Shown: positions 34,824-42,756 of the stretch, piece by piece
Numbering within the stretch: the first letter of the stretch is position 1
How the letters are laid out: every line of letters starts with the position of its first letter
Assembly: GCF_900100185.1 (NCBI RefSeq)
Contig: NZ_FNEN01000005.1
Coordinates: forward strand, 1 to 64,000
DNA from: Natribacillus halophilus
Lineage (GTDB): Bacteria > Bacillota > Bacilli > Bacillales > Marinococcaceae
Direction: 5' to 3'
Length of the DNA stretch: 64,000 nt
The notes under the pieces: model-generated
What the model was told of the DNA's origin: nothing
Seen by the model: the letters and a program-made list of their open reading frames with translations, nothing else
Database searches by the model: none
Translations under genes and position numbers: made by a program

Positions 34824-35413
34824 TATTGTTCCTCACCTTCCGTTTGCGTGGCGGTAAACGTCCATTCCAGCTCTAAAGCATCGCCCTGGAACTGGTTCAT
34901 GTCTACGTCTTCGTCACTTGTAAAGTTAAACTGTACGACGAGGTCGTGGGACTCATCGACCGGCAGACCATCATCGCCGAGTTCCGGATAGAACACATGC
35001 TCACTGATCGCCTCCGGTTCCATATCCTCGAGTTCACTCAATGTCGTTTGAAAAATCACTTCGTCCAAGTTGTCGGCGTTATACAAAAATTCCACCTCGA
35101 TGAACTCCCCGAAATCGTGCGTGTTATCATTTTCTGCATCATTGACCGTGTATTCGGTTTCCAACGTCACCGTATCAATGTCCAGGGAGCCGTTGTTCTG
35201 TAACTCAAAATCGCGAATCATCGTATCCCCGGGCTGCAAGTTGTCCACATCAATGATCTCTGTCGGCTCCGCATTCAGATCGAGCGTTCCGGCCGCGAAC
35301 GTATTGTTCGTTTCGATACTGTCGCTAAAATACGCGAACGTACCCCCACCGACTAACGTCAAGCCGAGAACCGCCGTCGTGACTCCCATGCCAAGCTGTT
35401 TTTTGATTCCCAT
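34823..35413 (-). CDS. tasA: TasA/camelysin-family matrix protein, first copy
   Basis: A 196-residue secreted protein with SipW-type signal (TLVGGGTFAYFSDS) and TasA-like sandwich domain. It directly follows sipW and a tapA-like gene, the order tapA-sipW-tasA of B. subtilis. The start is ATG behind GGAGG. It overlaps the M4 protease gene by one base. The copy at 30220-30810 is about 97 percent identical (six changes, mostly D/E). Confidence 0.92.
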   Translation of the reverse strand: MGIKKQLGMGVTTAVLGLTLVGGGTFAYFSDSIETNNTFAAGTLDLNAEPTEIIDVDNLQPGDTMIRDFELQNNGSLDIDTVTLETEYTVNDAENDNTHDFGEFIEVEFLYNADNLDEVIFQTTLSELEDMEPEAISEHVFYPELGDDGLPVDESHDLVVQFNFTSDEDVDMNQFQGDALELEWTFTATQTEGEEQ

Positions 35414-35468
35414 TATGAAATCCTCCCTTTAAAAATTTAGTTATGTGAACGCCTCATCAGGGTTACGC

Positions 35469-36062
35469 CTACTCCTGACGGGGCGGCGACACCGTTTCTT
35501 CCTTTTTCTCGGACGGTTCGATCTGTCGCAGCGCGCGCCCTATGGTGAATGCAGAGTAAGCCAGCAGCAACACGCCGGGCAAAATCAATAACAGCACCGC
35601 TCCCTGTTCCGAAGTGGCGAAAACAAACGCATAGCCGAGAAACGGAACCGTCCACCCTGTGTATTCGCCGACAATATTTTCAGCAAGCACCGGTTCCGAA
35701 TCCGTCGAGTTGTTGTTGTCCCCTTTGGTAATGTATTGTTGGCCGTCATTCTCAACTTCGTGAACCCTGTGGGTGACGAGATTGTCATCGGCATTTGTAA
35801 AAGTGATGACATCGCCTTGCTCAAACTGGGTCGGATGCTCGGTCGACTGGATCGCGATCATCGATCCGGTTTGAATCTCCGGTTCCATGGATCCTGATAA
35901 AACCGTTTTTAATTCATACCCAAAGACATTCGGTTCGCCCTCAGCCGCCTGGCTGGAAATAACCGCGAATAAGGTGACGACGAGTAACGCAAACAATAAA
36001 GTTGTTGTAAAGCCGCTAATGACTTTGCCAGTGACACGCCACATAGTATTCATCACCCTCAT
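35469..36062 (-). CDS. sipW: SipW-type (ER-type) signal peptidase I
   Basis: A 197-residue membrane protease with a membrane segment at each end. The catalytic Ser58 is in SGSMEP and the general base is His98 in LVTHRV, replacing the Lys of ordinary bacterial signal peptidases; this is the mark of ER-type SipW. GDNNNSTD is the conserved box E. SipW processes TapA and TasA in B. subtilis, and the genes for both kinds of substrate flank it here. Confidence 0.93.
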   Translation of the reverse strand: MRVMNTMWRVTGKVISGFTTTLLFALLVVTLFAVISSQAAEGEPNVFGYELKTVLSGSMEPEIQTGSMIAIQSTEHPTQFEQGDVITFTNADDNLVTHRVHEVENDGQQYITKGDNNNSTDSEPVLAENIVGEYTGWTVPFLGYAFVFATSEQGAVLLLILPGVLLLAYSAFTIGRALRQIEPSEKKEETVSPPRQE

Positions 36063-36110
36063 AATAGATTTTTGAACCTTGGTTTGATTGGTTATATTAA
36101 AAATATTGAG

Positions 36111-36350
36111 TTATTGTTCTTCATCATCCTCTGCTTCCGAGTCTTCCTCCTCCTCATCCTCATCTTCATCCGAATCCGCTTCATCCGTTTTATCCGCTTC
36201 CCCAAAAGAATCTTCCGTGGAAAGATTTCCTTCCAGCGATTCCGTATCTTCAAACGTTGCCGATGTCGGCGACGTTACTAAAGCACCGATGCAAAATAGT
36301 AAGTACGTTACCGCGAACAGCCGGACAGGAATGCCTATCTTCCTGCGCAA
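36111..36350 (-). CDS. tapA: Short TapA-like matrix assembly protein
   Basis: A 79-residue protein from a TTG start behind GAGAGGGTG. It has one membrane/signal segment (about 9-27), then SATFEDTESLEGNLST, which resembles SAAFHDIETFDVSLQ of B. subtilis TapA just after its signal, then an acidic tail of Asp, Glu and Ser. The rest of TapA (about 170 residues) is absent. Work on B. subtilis showed that a short N-terminal part of TapA is enough for matrix assembly, so a natural short form is credible. Position before sipW supports the call. Confidence 0.65.
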   Translation of the reverse strand: MRRKIGIPVRLFAVTYLLFCIGALVTSPTSATFEDTESLEGNLSTEDSFGEADKTDEADSDEDEDEEEEDSEAEDDEEQ

Positions 36351-36408
36351 TTCACCCTCTCCTTCCCCACCCTCCCGCGAGCTGTCACAGGAGGGCTTTG
36401 TTTTATAC

Positions 36409-38652
36409 TCACTCCCAGATGTCGAGCAGATCTTCGGCCTGCGCGCTTAAAATGTCGTACGCTTCCTCGGAGATCAATGCCTCGTCCAGTTGATGGTCAA
36501 GAAGATCCTGAAAGCCTCCCATGTGCTGGATAACTTGTTCCGCCGCGTCTTGATTCTCGTAATGATGGACAGCTGTTAAATGGACGGTTAAGGCACGAGT
36601 AGCCTCATCGTTGGCAAACTCACCGTCCTCAGCCAAGTCCTCAACGACGGCTTCAATATCGGCGGCGTTTTCCGGTGGTGCAATATCAGGTTCTGCTATT
36701 TGCACATCCATTTGCTCAGGAGAGAGCGTTCCCTGATACTCAAGCTCATCCTCGATATAAACCGTCACGGAGGCGCGCTCGTCTTCGATCATCGGATCAT
36801 TTTCTTCAACGATGACTTCAAATGTCCGTTCTTCACCGTTCTCCAATGTTCCCAGTCCGGTAAAGCTCGCCCAGTCTTCTTTCGCCTGCAGTTGGCCCAC
36901 TTCATCGGCTTCCAGTTCGATACCTGCGTCCTCATGATTGAATTGGAAATAACCTGTGGCCGCTGAATCACTTGCCGCCTGCTCAACAGCGATCGCCACT
37001 TCTTCATCCGGGGATCCGGAACCGTCCACATTACGCAACGTTCCGGCACCTTCCACACTCACATCCTTGTCAACACTCATCGGTCGACTCGGCATATTCC
37101 CCGTTCGCTGCAATGCTTCCCCGAGCTGAGCGTCGGTCGTTCCCCCGTCCTGCAGGGCAAATTCACCGTTTACGAGCACTTGCTCGATCCCGTCCGCGTA
37201 CTGCTGAGGATCTTCAAATTCAGCGTTGTCCGTAACCGTCTCCGGATCAAAAACGGTGATGTCAGCGACCATACCCTCGGCGATAAAACCGCGATCGGTC
37301 ATTCCAATCATCGTAGCCGGTAAGCCTGTCATTTTCTGCACGGCTTCTTCAAAAGACAGCAATCCGTTTTCACGGACGTCCTCTCCCAACACTCGTGGCT
37401 GTGAACCGTAACGGCGAGGGTGAATGCTATCCGAGTACGTGGCTCCCCCATCTGAAGCGACGGCCGTCGTTGGGTTTTGGAGGATCCGTTCATAATCGTC
37501 TTCGTGGCCAAAATGATAGATCGTCGTCAAGCTCCCTCGATCCTCGAGGATTCGCATCGTCGCTTCTCCGGGACTCACATCTTCTCTTTCAGCGACGTCG
37601 GCCAATGTCTCATTATCTCCCGGAAAATAAACATCTTCCGCCGTTTCCACCCGGCTCGTCATCACATCTTCAATTTCTTCTTCAATTTGCGGCCGTAATT
37701 CAGGGTCGGCAAAACGCTCCAGCATCGCGTCAAAACCACCATCCTCTACCCATGCCGGGACGAGCGCCGTCAAACCGGTCTGGCTTGCCAGGTACGGATA
37801 GACATCGGCGGCGGCATATGTTCCGCGCTCGTTAGCTTCTTCAATGAGACCGATCGTTTCTTCGGAAGCTCCCCAGTTGTCTGCACCCATCACTTTCATG
37901 TGCGTGATAACCGGAACGAGTCCTGCCTCCTCTCCAATTTCGATCGTCTCTTCGGTCGCCTCTACGACATCATCCATTTCGTCCCGAATGTGGTGCGGGA
38001 AGTTCGTCCGCCATTGATCGGCTACCTCAACGACATCGATCACTTCTTCGGTGTCGGCATAAGTTGCCGGTGTGTAAAAAAGACCTGCCGAGACACCAAA
38101 GGCGCCTTCTTCAAGTCCTGTTTCAACCAATCCCTGCATTTCGGTAATTTCTTCCTCCGTGGCATCCCGATCATCTTCACCGACAACTTCTGACCAAACA
38201 GAGTTAAACCCTATATAGGTGCCGATGTTGATCGCCAATCCATCGTCTTCGAGGTCATATCGTTCCGTTACATCGACTGGTCCGAAACCATCCGGGCTTA
38301 ATATCTCTGTCGTCACCCCTTGCGTTAGCGAGCTCGTCGCGGTCTGCAACGCTTCGAGATCAGCATGGCTGTGAATATCAATGAAACCCGGCGCGACGAT
38401 CTGCCCGTCTGCATCCACTTCCTGGGCAGCGTTGGCTTCATCAAGATCGCCAATCTGATAAATGTACCCGTCCCGGACACCTACGTCCGCCTCATAACTC
38501 GACTGGCCTGTCCCATCCATGACTGTGCCGTTTTTGATAATCGTGTCGAAATCATTTTCCTGGGCATCACTTTGGTTGTCGTTTTTCAGTCCTATAGCAG
38601 CCCCGCCTACAAAAATGACCGCTAACGAAACGATGAATGGTCGTTTAAACAT
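36409..38652 (-). CDS. Secreted N-acyl-D-amino-acid deacylase with FIMAH-type module
   Basis: A 747-residue amidohydrolase from the ATG of MFKRPFIVS, with AAGGAGG ten bases ahead. After the signal peptide: IIKNGTVMDGTG and PGFIDIHSHADLE (HxH metal site), HMKVMGADNWG, and near the end of the domain VASDGG and HPRRYG. This is the D-aminoacylase subfamily, which frees D-amino acids from N-acyl forms. A beta-domain follows, and the last 82 residues are the shared module. First gene of the long reverse run; it would supply D-amino acids that the cell can convert with the enzymes coded at 51.3-54.3 kb. Confidence 0.88.
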   Translation of the reverse strand: MFKRPFIVSLAVIFVGGAAIGLKNDNQSDAQENDFDTIIKNGTVMDGTGQSSYEADVGVRDGYIYQIGDLDEANAAQEVDADGQIVAPGFIDIHSHADLEALQTATSSLTQGVTTEILSPDGFGPVDVTERYDLEDDGLAINIGTYIGFNSVWSEVVGEDDRDATEEEITEMQGLVETGLEEGAFGVSAGLFYTPATYADTEEVIDVVEVADQWRTNFPHHIRDEMDDVVEATEETIEIGEEAGLVPVITHMKVMGADNWGASEETIGLIEEANERGTYAAADVYPYLASQTGLTALVPAWVEDGGFDAMLERFADPELRPQIEEEIEDVMTSRVETAEDVYFPGDNETLADVAEREDVSPGEATMRILEDRGSLTTIYHFGHEDDYERILQNPTTAVASDGGATYSDSIHPRRYGSQPRVLGEDVRENGLLSFEEAVQKMTGLPATMIGMTDRGFIAEGMVADITVFDPETVTDNAEFEDPQQYADGIEQVLVNGEFALQDGGTTDAQLGEALQRTGNMPSRPMSVDKDVSVEGAGTLRNVDGSGSPDEEVAIAVEQAASDSAATGYFQFNHEDAGIELEADEVGQLQAKEDWASFTGLGTLENGEERTFEVIVEENDPMIEDERASVTVYIEDELEYQGTLSPEQMDVQIAEPDIAPPENAADIEAVVEDLAEDGEFANDEATRALTVHLTAVHHYENQDAAEQVIQHMGGFQDLLDHQLDEALISEEAYDILSAQAEDLLDIWE

Positions 38653-39102
38653 TTCATATGATCCTCCTTGAAAATTTTGAATGCCTTGCCGACCGCTTGT
38701 TAATGCCACCTCCTGTTTTTACAAGTATTTCAATAATTTGAGATATTTATATAAAATATTACCATTGTGACAATAGATTAAAAAATAACTTATGGTTATA
38801 AATATATAACTATTAATTATCCGGAATTAATAATAGTTCGTTTATATTATTTTTTTATTGGTCTTAACGATAGTTTTTCTATCTATTTTTGCAACCTATT
38901 TCATAATTATCCTATTTTTTGGATGTATATATGTTACTATTTTAATTTTTTATATTATTTTAAAATATTGTCAGAATAGGATTTTTTTGAACTGATGACT
39001 CAATGTTTCATAGATTTTCCTATAAAAGGAGGATGTGACTATGCCAAAATTTCAGTAATATCTGTAAAATATATGTAAATTAACATCCACTGGAGGGATT
39101 AA
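38653..39102. promoter_or_regulatory. AT-rich divergent promoter region between deacylase and GGT genes
   Basis: About 450 bases, strikingly richer in A and T than the coding sequence around it, with no gene longer than a few codons. It must hold the promoters for the whole reverse-strand island and for the forward GGT gene. I cannot pick reliable -35/-10 boxes because TATAAT-like words are frequent in such sequence. Confidence 0.6.
39041..39058 (+). other. Five-codon leader reading frame before the GGT gene
   Basis: ATG CCA AAA TTT CAG TAA, preceded at ideal spacing by AAAAGGAGGATGTGACT, a near-perfect ribosome site. It ends 44 bases before the GGT start, which has its own GGAGGG site. It may be a leader peptide or the stump of a lost gene. 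Confidence 0.4.
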
Positions 39103-41976
39103 ATGGTTAAGCGTAGGTTTCGATTCGGAATGACGCTTATATGTAGTACATTAATGGCGGCTTTATTTGCACCAGGCGTTAATGGCGAGGAGAATGATGA
39201 ATCTATGTCACATATGACCGGAAGCGGCGGGGCCGTGGCTTCTGAAGATGTGCATGCAACGGATGCCGGGATGACGATTCTTGAACAAGGCGGGAATGCC
39301 GTCGACGCTGCTGTGGCGGTAGCGGCAGCTCAAGGGGTAACGAGACCGTATTCCGGCGGCATTGGCGGCGGTGGCATGATGCTCATCCATTTAGCCGAAG
39401 AGGACGAGCCCATCGCGATTGACAGTCGCTCCATTACCCCGGCCTCGTTTAATGACGAAACGTACATTAATCCGGAATCTGGGGGCATTTTCCCCTCAGT
39501 GATGAGAACCTCAAGCGGAAAATCTTTTTCCGTTCCCGGGACGGTGAAAAATTGGGAAGTCGCCCTGGAAGAATACGGAACGATGACATTTGCCGAAGTG
39601 CTGCAACCGGCGATTGACGTGGCCGAAGAAGGATTCATTGCGGATGAGAATTTTGTACGGGAAACGACGGAAAATCAGGAGCGTTTTGATCTTTTTGCCT
39701 CTACGAGAGACATTTATCTCAATGAGGACGGTTCTGCGCCGGAACCCGGTGACGTGATCCAAAACCCTGATATGGCTCATACTTATCAATTGATAGCTGA
39801 AGAAGGAAGCGAGGTTTTTTATGAAGGCGACATCGCCGAGGCGATGGTCGACACGATTAACGACCCGCCAGTCGTGGACGACCCGGACTTTGCAGCTGTC
39901 AGTGGCGAATGGCTGACAGAATACGGGGTGCTGGAAGGCGATGTCACGATGGAAGACTTCGCAAACTATGAAACGGTAACGCGCGAGCCGATCCACACCG
40001 GTTACCGCGGCTACGACATCTATGGCATGCCCCCATCTTCCAGCGGCGGCCTCACGATTGGGCAAACGTTTAATATGCTCGAGCATTATGATATGGAAAA
40101 TATGTCCAGAACCGAGGCGTGGCATTATTTTATGGAAGCGACCCGCTATGCTATTGCCGATCGCCGGGAATACATCGGTGACCCCGCGCATACAGATGTC
40201 CCCGTCGATGAGTTGCTTTCCGATGCGTATACCGAAGAGCGGATCACGAATATTGATTCGGAGCGTGCATCGATTGGCCAGGTGCCTCCCGGCAATCCCT
40301 GGTTGGACGATGATGAGGATTTCTTCTATGATTTTGCCGAAGAAGATGGCGCCGAATGGGATGCCCGTAAATTTCACCGCATCGATACCGGTCCTACGAG
40401 CGACCCTTTTGATACCAGCTTTACAATTGAAGATGAAGCCGGAAAAATTGACTTGAGCGCACGAGGGGAAGAGAGAGGAAGCGCGTACGGGCGGGCAGCT
40501 GCCAACATGGAGCCTGTAGAAGATAACGAAGTGAATGTGCGCGTGCGCGCCGATGAAGAAGGATATGACCAACGCTTGCGTTTATGGCTGAACGGCGATG
40601 TGTGGCAGTCAGGCAGCAGCATTCCGAGCAATGGCTACGGACTGGAAATCAACACCGAAACCGGGGAGCTTGTTCTCCAGCGCGTTATCGATGGTAACTT
40701 GGCAACCCTTGAGCGTATCGATTACCCCGTGGAGACGGATTGGCACGACTTGCGTTTCCGGGTGGAAAATAACGAGCTGAAAGTGAATGCTTGGGGAACA
40801 GATGACGAGGAGCCCGAGGAATGGTTGGCCGTCCATGAATTAGCGGATGACGATCAGCTGGAAGAGCCCCTCGGCCGTTTGATGATGAGCGTTATTAACT
40901 TCGATTACGAGCAAACGCAGACGTTTTTCCTTGATCATATTGAAGTAGAACCCGTAATCGAAGATAGCGAGACACTCGCGGAACCGAGTGAAACAAGCGT
41001 CATGGCTGACGATGCAACGCCACCGGCTGAAACCACATCTATCGAAGAGGAAGCCGAAGGCGTGCAGGCTGATGAAGAACAACGCATGAAAGACGAAGCG
41101 GACATAGTCGATGAATCGACGATTCACCTGGCTGTGAGCGATGACGAAGGCAACGTCGTCAGCTACACGACAACGATTGTATCGATCGGCGGCAATGGCA
41201 TGGTTGTCCCCGGCTATGGCTTTTTGTTAAATAATGCCGTGTACGGGCGGACACCGACCGAGACGCCATCGCATCCGAATTATCCGCGTCCGGAGATGCG
41301 CTCGATGAGCAGCATGGCTCCTACTCTTGTCATGGAAGAAGGGGAACCGGTTCTAACGGTAGGTGCTCCGGGAAGTGATACGATTTTAACGACCTTGTCG
41401 CAAATCATGATGAACAACCTGGATTTTGGTGTATCGCTTCCAGACGCGATCGAACAGCCTCGCTTGTCACAACGAAACAATTTTAACGCGTTAGCTGAAT
41501 ATGAAGAAAACTATCTGGATGCCGAAACCGAGCAACAAATCGAAGAATTAGAGGCGATGGGCCATCGCTTTACGGCCGATACAGCCGAGCAAGGCATCAG
41601 CGCAGCGGTCGGCATTGAATTTTTGGAAGATGGACAAGTCACCGCGGCCACCGAGCCTGAACGCCGCGGGGGAGGAAGCGCCCTCGTGGAGAGCGAGATG
41701 GATGATGAAGAAGTCAGCGCTGAGAAGATCAGAGGCTTAGTCGAGAGCTTCGACGAAGAAGGCGAATTCGAAAACGATGACGCCGTCCGTGCTTTGGACG
41801 TGCATCTGACGTCCGTAGGTCATTTTGAAAATCAGGAAGAAGCGGAGAAAGTCGTTCACCACATGGGCGGATTCAAGGATCTGCTCGACCACCAGCAAGC
41901 ACAGGAATGGATTTCCGATGACGTCTATGACACTTTGCTGGCAGAAGCGGAAGCATTGATTGAAATGTGGGAATAA
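39103..41976 (+). CDS. ggt: Secreted gamma-glutamyltransferase with an inserted beta-sandwich domain and FIMAH-type module
   Basis: A 957-residue enzyme where ordinary GGTs have about 580. Signal peptide, then the large-subunit fold (GGNAVDAAVAVA at 63-74, PYSGGIGGGGMM, SVPGTVKNWE, MPPSSSGGLTIGQ). The self-cleavage and catalytic Thr is Thr673 in ESTIHLAV, followed by small-subunit motifs (SMAPTLV, GAPGS). Between the two, at about 400-616, is an extra domain with beta-strand pattern (RLRLWLNGDVW, YGLEINTETGELVL, DWHDLRFRVENNELKVNAWG) like LamG or 3-keto-glycosidase sandwiches. The last 82 residues are the shared module. Removes gamma-glutamyl groups outside the cell. On the opposite strand from the rest of the island. 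Confidence 0.88.
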   Translation: MVKRRFRFGMTLICSTLMAALFAPGVNGEENDESMSHMTGSGGAVASEDVHATDAGMTILEQGGNAVDAAVAVAAAQGVTRPYSGGIGGGGMMLIHLAEEDEPIAIDSRSITPASFNDETYINPESGGIFPSVMRTSSGKSFSVPGTVKNWEVALEEYGTMTFAEVLQPAIDVAEEGFIADENFVRETTENQERFDLFASTRDIYLNEDGSAPEPGDVIQNPDMAHTYQLIAEEGSEVFYEGDIAEAMVDTINDPPVVDDPDFAAVSGEWLTEYGVLEGDVTMEDFANYETVTREPIHTGYRGYDIYGMPPSSSGGLTIGQTFNMLEHYDMENMSRTEAWHYFMEATRYAIADRREYIGDPAHTDVPVDELLSDAYTEERITNIDSERASIGQVPPGNPWLDDDEDFFYDFAEEDGAEWDARKFHRIDTGPTSDPFDTSFTIEDEAGKIDLSARGEERGSAYGRAAANMEPVEDNEVNVRVRADEEGYDQRLRLWLNGDVWQSGSSIPSNGYGLEINTETGELVLQRVIDGNLATLERIDYPVETDWHDLRFRVENNELKVNAWGTDDEEPEEWLAVHELADDDQLEEPLGRLMMSVINFDYEQTQTFFLDHIEVEPVIEDSETLAEPSETSVMADDATPPAETTSIEEEAEGVQADEEQRMKDEADIVDESTIHLAVSDDEGNVVSYTTTIVSIGGNGMVVPGYGFLLNNAVYGRTPTETPSHPNYPRPEMRSMSSMAPTLVMEEGEPVLTVGAPGSDTILTTLSQIMMNNLDFGVSLPDAIEQPRLSQRNNFNALAEYEENYLDAETEQQIEELEAMGHRFTADTAEQGISAAVGIEFLEDGQVTAATEPERRGGGSALVESEMDDEEVSAEKIRGLVESFDEEGEFENDDAVRALDVHLTSVGHFENQEEAEKVVHHMGGFKDLLDHQQAQEWISDDVYDTLLAEAEALIEMWE

Positions 41977-41985
41977 AGAAAACTT

Positions 41986-42017
41986 GGCTTATCGCCAAGC
42001 CTTTAAGGCGATAAGCC
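41986..42017 (+). other. Hairpin behind the GGT gene without a T-run
   Basis: Perfect 11-bp stem GGCTTATCGCC (41986-41996) with GGCGATAAGCC (42007-42017). No U-tract follows, so it is not a standard terminator; it may protect the 3' end. Confidence 0.5.
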
Positions 42018-42077
42018 TTAGTTGCACTTATGCAGGATAAGAAAGTGGTTTATACTTTCTTACCTGCTAAATTTAAC

Positions 42078-42110
42078 AACCGGGAACGGAGAACGTTCCC
42101 GGTTCTTTTA
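42078..42110. terminator. Intrinsic terminator between GGT and coiled-coil genes
   Basis: Perfect stem AACCGGGAACG (42078-42088) with CGTTCCCGGTT (42094-42104), loop GAGAA, then CTTTTA. It serves the forward GGT gene and lies just past the stop of the reverse coiled-coil gene. A near copy of this hairpin lies at 42625. Confidence 0.75.
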
Positions 42111-42119
42111 TATGAAAAA

Positions 42120-42452
42120 TTAGTTGTTCAGTTTTTCGTTGATATGAAAGATTTCTTTATCATGCACCACCATTTTTTCAGTGAGGTACCGATGATTTTC
42201 TTGCTGGTGCTTGTCAATACTCAACGCGTATTGCAGCGTTTGTTTAGTCATTTGTGTGTTATAATCCAAGTTCTTATCCAGGTTTTCCACTTTATTATCC
42301 AGATTCTCCACCTTATTATCCAGGCTCCCCACTTTATTATCCAGGTTCTCCACTTTATTATCCAGCACTCCTACTTGTTCTTTTAGTTCCTTTAGTTCTA
42401 GTTGCTGAGAATCCAGTTTTTCGAGAATCAATTTTAATAAATTGTCACTCAT
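42120..42452 (-). CDS. Small coiled-coil protein with repeated heptads
   Basis: A 110-residue protein (start at the ATG of MSDNLLKLILEKLD, GAGAGG ahead). Residues about 30-60 consist of five near-identical heptads of the form LDNKVEN, giving an ideal long coiled coil; a second helical part follows (TEKMVVHDKEIFHINEKL). No signal peptide or membrane segment. Proteins of this plan are common and unassigned in Bacillaceae. The heptads give a 21-base periodicity in the gene, which can expand or shrink by recombination. Function unknown. Confidence 0.7.
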   Translation of the reverse strand: MSDNLLKLILEKLDSQQLELKELKEQVGVLDNKVENLDNKVGSLDNKVENLDNKVENLDKNLDYNTQMTKQTLQYALSIDKHQQENHRYLTEKMVVHDKEIFHINEKLNN

Positions 42453-42624
42453 CGCTCTCATCCTCTCGATTTTATCATATCGTAACTTTTCTCATTCGAT
42501 GTCGTTACGGCAGGACTCCCCTCATTTCGCGTCCACTTTTTCCCTTATATATAGTTTATCATGAATTGTTCATTACCCCTAGAGAATACTTTGAGAGCCT
42601 GATTTATCAGCCGAAAGCGTAAAA

Positions 42625-42653
42625 CAGCCGGAAACGGAGAACGTTCCCGGCTG
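42625..42653. other. Hairpin, near copy of the terminator at 42078
   Basis: CAGCCGGAAACG (42625-42636) with CGTTCCCGGCTG (42642-42653), one mismatch, and the same GAGAA loop as the hairpin at 42078. No gene on the forward strand ends here, so its task is unclear. The rest of 42453-42624 shows no gene. Confidence 0.5.
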
Positions 42654-42677
42654 CATTTAGATAATATGAGCGCTCAT

Positions 42678-42746
42678 CTGGCGATTCCTGTCCATATTCT
42701 GGCGCTTTTGATGCATATTCTGGCGGTTTTACAGATTAATCTGGCG
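42678..42746. repeat. 21-bp-period array (CTGGCG core) behind fdhD
   Basis: CTGGCG starts at 42678, 42699, 42720 and 42741, exactly 21 bases apart, with ATATT/TTAAT before and GTTTT/CTTTT after the cores. It ends 11 bases from the stop of the reverse-strand fdhD gene. Confidence 0.8.
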
Positions 42747-42756
42747 GTTGACATGC

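Noticed and set aside
39511..40572. Long reverse-strand open frame inside the GGT gene
   Set aside because: It lies wholly inside a well-supported gene, has no ribosome site or family features, and its residue make-up is that of a mirror frame.
42250..42380. Heptad-coding 21-base repeats as members of the intergenic 21-bp array family
   Set aside because: The period is the same but the sequence differs (no CTGGCG core) and the repeats are explained by the protein heptads.
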